Shown here piece by piece: positions 58,548 to 64,000 of a stretch of 64,000 nt of DNA; the first letter of the stretch is position 1, and every line of letters starts with the position of its first letter. Under the pieces are notes generated by a model. That model made no database searches. It was not told where the DNA came from and saw nothing but the letters and a program-made list of their open reading frames with translations. Both the position numbers and the translations under genes were made by a program. This stretch comes from Rhizomys pruinosus (taxonomy: Eukaryota; Chordata; Mammalia; Rodentia; Spalacidae), in the NCBI GenBank assembly GCA_009823505.1, contig VZQC01007114.1, forward strand, positions 602,804 to 666,803, written 5' to 3'.

Positions 58548-58772
58548 CTTTTTATTTATTTACTCTTATTTTTTAGACAGGCTTTCACATAGCCCAGGCT
58601 AGCCTGGAACTCACTATGTCAACAAATGACCTTGAGCTTCTGATCTTCTTGTCTAGTGCTAGGATTACCATCATGGGTTACCTTGCTCAACTTATGTGAT
58701 GCTAGAAATTGAACCCAGGGTCTTGTGCATACTAAGCAAGCACTCTACCTATTGAGCTTTATCACCAGCTCA
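58548..58772 (-). mobile_element. B4-type SINE (B1 plus ID)
   Basis: Minus strand: B1-like half ('gcccaggctagcctggaact') then ID/tRNA-like half ('gaacccagggtcttgtgcat', 'agcaagcactctacc'). Confidence 0.78.
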
Positions 58773-58787
58773 CATCTATTTTACTTA

Positions 58788-58835
58788 TCATCTATCTATC
58801 TGTCTGTCTATCTACCTACCTATCATCTATCTATA
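58788..58835. repeat. (ATCT)n microsatellite
   Basis: ATCT/GTCT/ACCT variants. Confidence 0.93.
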
Positions 58836-59583
58836 AAACTTTTGAATCTATGTCTCTGTTTTGACTTCATCTTCCCAAGATTGATCAATCCTGCTTGTCA
58901 GCATCTCTGTTGACAGAATAGAAGGATCCTATACCAACACCACAGACCAAAGCAAGAATAAATAATTGCACAAGAGAATAAAGAATGAATGGGGCGGGAT
59001 TTGGTTAGAAGGACAATGGAAATCCTATAGAAGACCTTTGTGCATTCACTTTCCACGGTACAGGTAAAATGTCTCTTTGAGAGCTAAGCATCTGCATAGT
59101 GTTGATTACAACATGTGGGGCAATGAACAGGTGTGAGGTGATTGCTTTGGGATCGATGTTATTGTAAGTACGACAACTGACTGATGTCAAGAGCAGGAGG
59201 AACTGATATATCTGTGCAGGCCAGTTTGGACATCTTTTCTACTAAGGAGGTGTTGTCTAAGGACTGTTTCTCTAATGGTCTCCACCTTGAGGCTTCTTGA
59301 CCTTCCCCTGGGAACTACCTTTCCTGTCATTATTCCATTTATTTCCTTTGCCGTTATCATACAATCGCAAGGAGTAATTTCTTCAAAAGCACTAAAAGGT
59401 AACATCAGTGAAGATAGAAAGAAAGTCAATGGGGTTGGGGGGAGAACATGAAACCCAACAAACGATGACAAAACATGGGTCTATAAAAGGCTTTCAGGGG
59501 ACCTAGCCTTTGGACAATGTAACACAACCTTGTTATTTACAAAGTTTTCTCTCCAGAAGCATGCAATAAAGTTACAAACAAAA

Positions 59584-59586
<3 letters not shown>
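58836..59586. other. unique sequence, nothing recognised
   Basis: No repeat or exon recognised. Confidence 0.4.

Positions 59587-59628
<42 letters not shown>
59587..59628. repeat. (CA)n microsatellite
   Basis: 21 CA units. Confidence 0.98.
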
Positions 59629-59629
<1 letters not shown>

Positions 59630-59779
59630 ATTTTAAGTCTTGATTTCATGTAGGCCTGTTTTCATAGTCAACTTGACACACATGCAGTCAGAATGCTATG
59701 GGTTAAATAATTCTGAAAGAAGGCATTTCCTGATCTTCCTTCCATTCCAGTGAAGTAGTGGGTTTTAGCTGTGTGCAGG

Positions 59780-59975
59780 CTCTGAAGAGGTGGTTGTGAG
59801 GTTGATTGCTCCTACAGGGGACCTGGGTTTTGTTCCCAGAACCAACACAGTGACCCACAACTGTTCAGAACTCCAATTCCAGGGGATTTAATGCCCTCTT
59901 CTGGGCATCTGTGAGCATCTGCATGGATACGGGACACATGAACTTACACAGGCACACACGTACATATTAGATGAT
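59780..59975 (+). mobile_element. old B2 SINE
   Basis: Degenerate B2 ('ggggacctgggttttgttcc', 'aactccaattccaggggatt'). Confidence 0.75.
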
Positions 59976-60084
59976 AGATAGATTAATAACTTGAAGGCAA
60001 TGAGCTGTTTATTTTGGAAATAGTGGCTTTCTGAGTCTGGTAGTTTGGGGAACCATGTAAGAATATTCTCTTCAAAGGAACAGT

Positions 60085-60285
60085 TTAAAATTTGTTTTAA
60101 TTTTATTTTATGTGAACGAGTGTTTTGCCTGCATATGTGCAAGTGCACCACATGTCTGCAGTGCATGTGGTAGCTAGAAGAGGAGTTATGGCTGGTTGTT
60201 AGGTGCCATGTGGGAGCTGGGAACTGAACCAGGATCTCTACAGGAATAGCCAGTGCTCTAACCACTGAGCAATCTCTTCAGCCCC
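60085..60285 (-). mobile_element. B3/B2 SINE
   Basis: Minus-strand copy ending 'gagcaatctcttcagcccc'. Confidence 0.88.
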
Positions 60286-60960
60286 AAAGGCAAAACTGAT
60301 CCTACGCCAAAATCAGGCTTCCTTTCAGTAGCATCCTCTTCAGCCTCCACCTCCTGCTGTGCTTCTAGAAAGTCCTATTCTTGCTTTTTTCTTCCTTCAG
60401 TGAAGTGAGGGGCTCAGCAAATTTCCTTCTAAAGTATTTTTTCTCCCAAAGAGTTCTGCAAAACTTTGTCTTGATTGAAAAGCCACAGAAAAGACCTCAC
60501 CCAGACCCTAAACTCGAGACTTTGTGAGAAATGATTTTGTGGAAAATGCCTGGCCCTTCCTGCTGGTCCGCGCAGCTCTCCACACCCTGTGCTCCTTCTT
60601 GTGACGAGCGAGCTCTGCTCTCTCAGAGCTGACCCTTCCCTGAGTACACAGCCTCTTTGCCTTTGGGCAGACCTCACTTAGCTCAACTTCTCTAGGAAGC
60701 CAGCAGGTCGTTATCTGCCCTCTCCCATGTTCCTTTTTACTAGAACCAGGACATTCTGGACTCCATAGTCATCCATGGGTGATGGATTGACCAATATTCT
60801 TCTTCCTTGCTAGACTGTAAGGGAGAACCACAGTCTTCTGTTCAGTGTCCCTGGCCACCAGCACAGTGGACGACACCTCAGAGCCACTCAGTGATGTCTT
60901 AGTCAGAGAATGCATTTTCCAGAATGTCTATCCAGATGGATCAGTGCTGTTGAGACCTGG
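60286..60960. other. unique sequence, nothing recognised
   Basis: CpGs near 60570-60610 ('ctggtccgcgcag', 'gtgacgagcgag') but no CpG island, exon or promoter signature I can support. Confidence 0.35.
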
Positions 60961-61440
60961 TCCTCTGTCTATTTAGCAGGCTAAATTTTATTTTATACTG
61001 AGATCTTTATAGCTCGTATTTCCCTTTTGAAATGGATGGATGGAAACCATGTATTTTTGTTTTCTTAGGTTTTGTTTGTTGTTTGTTTCCTAAATCTCTT
61101 CCCTTATCACTTAACATTTTTATTTTTCTCTGCATTACAAGCTGTTTCAAAGCTTTTTAGAAATATTTGAAAGGAGCCATAATGGCTCAATGTGATCCCA
61201 CCACACAGGTAACATCATTTTCCTAAAACGGCGGCATGTCGAGCCCTTCCTTCCATGTGCAGATGGACTAACGTGTTTTCCATTATTGTTTTTTGTCCCC
61301 CCCCCAAATTTGTGGGAAACATTAAAATTTTTCTTTAACTTTGCACCTGTATATGACTTCTCTTCCAAGAATATTTAAGCTCCAAGCACTTTCCAGTGAT
61401 TACTTGATTAGCTGCCAGCACATCAGTGTTTATAATATGG
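60961..61440. promoter_or_regulatory. candidate conserved non-coding element
   Basis: Repeat-free AT-rich block with retained CpGs ('aaaacggcggcatgtcgagc') and 'gattacttgattagctgcca'. No preserved frame. Conservation inferred. Confidence 0.42.
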
Positions 61441-61701
61441 AAGAAAGAAGGCAAAAGGGCCAAAATTTCAGAACTATCAAAAAAGAAAATCAATAACATG
61501 AGGCTCTGTTCCTGGCTCTTAGATTCTTAGGCTTTCACTTCAAGTGGTATGGTAGGTAAGTAATTATTGGTTTGGAATTATTTTATTTTTGTCTATAATT
61601 TTTTATTTTTGTTTAGTTTGGAGCATCCTTGATATGACTAACAATGTCTGGTGGGGAAAGCAAAAATATTTTACATCAAACACTCTCAAAAATTCAGCAC
61701 C

Positions 61702-61945
61702 AGGGCTGGAGAGATAACCTAGTGGTTAAGAGCACTGACTGCTCTTGCAGAGGACCAGGGTTCGATCCCCAGCACCCACATGGCGGCTAAGAACCGTCTG
61801 TAATTCCAATTCCAGGAGAACTCCAGTTCCAGGGGAATCCAAGACAGTCTTCTGACCTCCACAGCATTGCACGACATGGGTGCACAAACCTACATGCAGA
61901 CAGTACATTCATACACATACAAAAATAATAAATAAATTAAAAAAC
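61702..61945 (+). mobile_element. B2 SINE, duplication subfamily
   Basis: Full-length with the 17-bp duplication and GGTTCGATCCC. TSD ATTCAGCACC at 61692-61701 and 61946-61955. Confidence 0.95.
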
Positions 61946-61955
61946 ATTCAGCACC

Positions 61956-62311
61956 TATAAATAATTTGAGATGATCCACAGGGAAAATGGGAAAAATGAT
62001 GAGCCAAGAAGCCAAACAATTTCTTTTTTTTTTTTTTTGCCAAACAATTTCTAAAAATAGTCAATATGATGTGACAACTAAGAAGACATTTTATAAGAAA
62101 ATATTGTTAAAATATAAAAGATTCAATAAAACTAAAGCAAAAATGCAGATATATTTACACCAACAGTGAATTGTTATTAAAAGCCTGAGATTTTTATGGG
62201 TAAAGATGACACTTTCTCTAGGTCTACAACAGACAGTTGATGCTAACCATGAGGATTAGTGTTCAGCATAGGAGCTTATGATCAGAAGCATTTGATAAAC
62301 ATACAGTTCTG
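61956..62311. other. AT-rich unique sequence
   Basis: Contains a T13-type run near 62025-62038 flanked by repeats of 'gccaaacaatttct' (62011 and 62039), a possible tiny insertion. No exon recognised. Confidence 0.4.
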
Positions 62312-62528
62312 GAGCTGGAGAGATGGCTCAGCAGTTAAAAAGCACTGGCTGCTGTTACATAGGACTTGGTTTGGTTCCCAGCACCCACATGGAAGCTAAC
62401 AACCATCCATAACTCCAGTTCCAGGGGCTCTGATGACCTCTTCTGATCCAAGTGGGCATTGTCTGATACATGTACACTTGCATACATGCAGGTAATACAC
62501 TCATACACATAAAATAAAAATAATAAAT
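62312..62528 (+). mobile_element. B2 SINE
   Basis: Canonical-type copy without the duplication. Confidence 0.93.
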
Positions 62529-62821
62529 AGAAGTGTTTAAATACAAAGTTCTACACTGAAGCTTTTTGAACATCTCTGTGATAAGTAGAATTTTACAAGT
62601 CACAAATATTTAAACCTATAGTTACTGTTCACTTCTTGTGTATTATCTATTAACTATGAATTCAATATCTGCACATAGCTTTTCCATAGTTGCTCTGTAT
62701 TTTCAGGTTATATCACTGCCTCTTTCATTTTTACTTAATAAAAATTTTATTATTGCAGTCACTTTTAGTTAGCTTTTAGATCTTACTAAAAATTAGCTTG
62801 TTTTCATAGCGCTGAATTCTT
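62529..62821. other. AT-rich unique sequence
   Basis: No repeat or exon recognised. Confidence 0.4.
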
Positions 62822-63047
62822 TTTATTTTTTATTTTACTTATTTTTATGTGTATGAGTGTATTGCCTGCTTGCATGTAAGTGCACCCATGTTGTGCAATA
62901 CTCAAGCGAGTCAGAAGTGCATGCATCAGATCCCCTGGAACTGTAGCTACAGATGGTTGTCAGCTGCCATGCAGGTGGTAGGAATTGAGCCCAGGTCCTC
63001 TGCAAGAGCAGCCAGTGCTCTTAACTGCTGACCATCTCTCTAGCCCC
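62822..63047 (-). mobile_element. B3/B2 SINE
   Basis: Minus-strand copy; 'tgaattct' at 62813 and 63054 is the likely remnant of its TSD. Confidence 0.9.
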
Positions 63048-63459
63048 ATAGTAGTGAATTCTGGAAACAGGATGTATGTGCTCATGCCTGCACATGGCCA
63101 CTTGTGGTTCTTTAGCACCTCCATGCTGGAAGATCAGAGTCACTCTTAAACTGTGCTCATCTGCTGCAGTGTGCATGTTCCAGGGAGCACAGCAAATTTT
63201 GAGCAGAGGATGAGCAGGTTAAATTCCTTCCTCCAAGTACAAGTACAGACAGGTCAGTTTTGTAAGTTCTTTCTGTGTATTGCCTTGTTTTCTTTTTTAA
63301 GGTTTTGCCATTTCTTAGTTCCATATTCATTCATTAATTCAATAACTCATTCATAAACGCTTTTAAAATTCTATTTTTTGTTATGTATCATCCTAAGTAT
63401 TAGATTTTAAATGGTAAGAGATAGAAAATATCCCTCTTAAATACAAATCATATTACTTT
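63048..63459. other. unique sequence, nothing recognised
   Basis: No repeat or exon recognised. Confidence 0.4.
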
Positions 63460-64000
63460 TAAAAATGTAGTATTTATGTTAATACTCTGAGAATTTCACA
63501 CAGTGCATTTTAGTCCTGTCCACTTCCAGTCCTCCCCATCTCTCCCCAGATCCACCCCAACCTTCTACCTCTCCCAGATTCCTATCCTCTTGCATTTATT
63601 TAATGTTTTAGAACTCAGAGTCCAATCCATGATGCTCATATACTCATGGGTGTGGGGCACGGTCCACCAACCAGGGCCACCCCCTGAAGAAAACTGACTC
63701 CCCCGTCCCTGGAAGTCATCACCTGCCACTAGCTCTTTAGTTAGGGCTGGGGGCTCCGGATTCCCTCCCCACATCTAGGCTAGAAGAGTGACTGACTTGT
63801 TCCTGTGGGGATGCTGGGCAGGAAACCACTGCCGTCAGCTCATGAGTAGGGCAGTCCTGCCATTCCAGAAGACACTCTTTGCTCAGTCCTCCCCAGACGC
63901 TACCAAGTACAGTCTTTCTACCTCTTCTTCTGTGACGGTGGTCCCTAGGCCTTATGAGGGGTGTGCTGTCCCATTTGTGGCTGAGCCCTCCACTGACAGG
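63460..64000 (-). mobile_element. L1 3' UTR, running off the window
   Basis: Minus-strand rodent L1 3' UTR: 'gctcatatactcatgggtgt', 'cccctgaagaaaactgactc', 'cttgttcctgtggggatgct', 'agaagacactctttgctcag' and 'ccctccactgacagg' appear in the expected order. Its 5' part lies beyond 64000. Confidence 0.8.

Noticed and set aside
60570..60620. Possible CpG island or promoter
   Set aside because: Only a handful of CpGs; too short and not followed by an exon.

Overview
This window is non-coding nuclear DNA from a muroid rodent. The evidence is a dense mix of 7SL-derived B1 SINEs, tRNA-derived B2/B3 SINEs, B4/RSINE1 and ID-type SINEs, 5'-truncated L1 copies, MaLR-like LTRs, older mammalian MIR relics and many long (TG)n, (CT)n and (TTTA)n microsatellites. 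The most intact B2 copies share changes that I do not recognise from mouse B2 (a 'gatggcctag' head and an internal 17-bp duplication). A non-murine lineage such as a cricetid (vole, hamster, deer mouse) is therefore likely, but I cannot name the species. I found no protein-coding exon, tRNA, rRNA or CRISPR array. All the longer open frames lie in SINEs, microsatellites or low-complexity DNA.

Layout. 0-12.7 kb: a MaLR-like LTR, a 3' L1 fragment with clear target-site duplications (TSDs), and scattered SINEs with a SINE cluster at 10.4-11.0 kb. 12.7-18.2 kb: mostly unique sequence, including an AT-rich block at 14.74-15.20 kb that looks like a conserved enhancer. 18.2-30.7 kb: SINE-rich, with an LTR nested in RSINE1, a short L1 insertion, and an ancient plus-strand L1 ORF2 relic (26.7-28.0 kb) broken by two SINEs. 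30.7-33.0 kb: unique, conserved-looking DNA. 33.2-46.9 kb: L1 3' ends, MaLR LTRs, three MIRs and many B2 copies. 46.98-54.7 kb: unique DNA disrupted by a nearly identical tandem plus inverted duplication (47,842-51,849) that begins directly after the only N in the window. 54.7-55.5 kb: a long TG-rich tract. 55.7-57.8 and 60.3-61.7 kb: unique, conserved-looking blocks. 63.46 kb to the end: an L1 3' UTR that runs off the window.

There is no gene system to describe. Several repeat-poor AT-rich blocks separated by repeats, without exons, would fit a gene desert or large intron holding distal regulatory elements. This is inference: conservation cannot be measured from one sequence. The best second-look items are the fold-back/tandem duplication at 47.8-51.9 kb, a chimeric B2-B1 SINE bounded by one TSD (46,705-46,961), the B2 subfamily series with its 17-bp duplication, and a perfect 12-bp-stem palindrome at 53,402-53,429.
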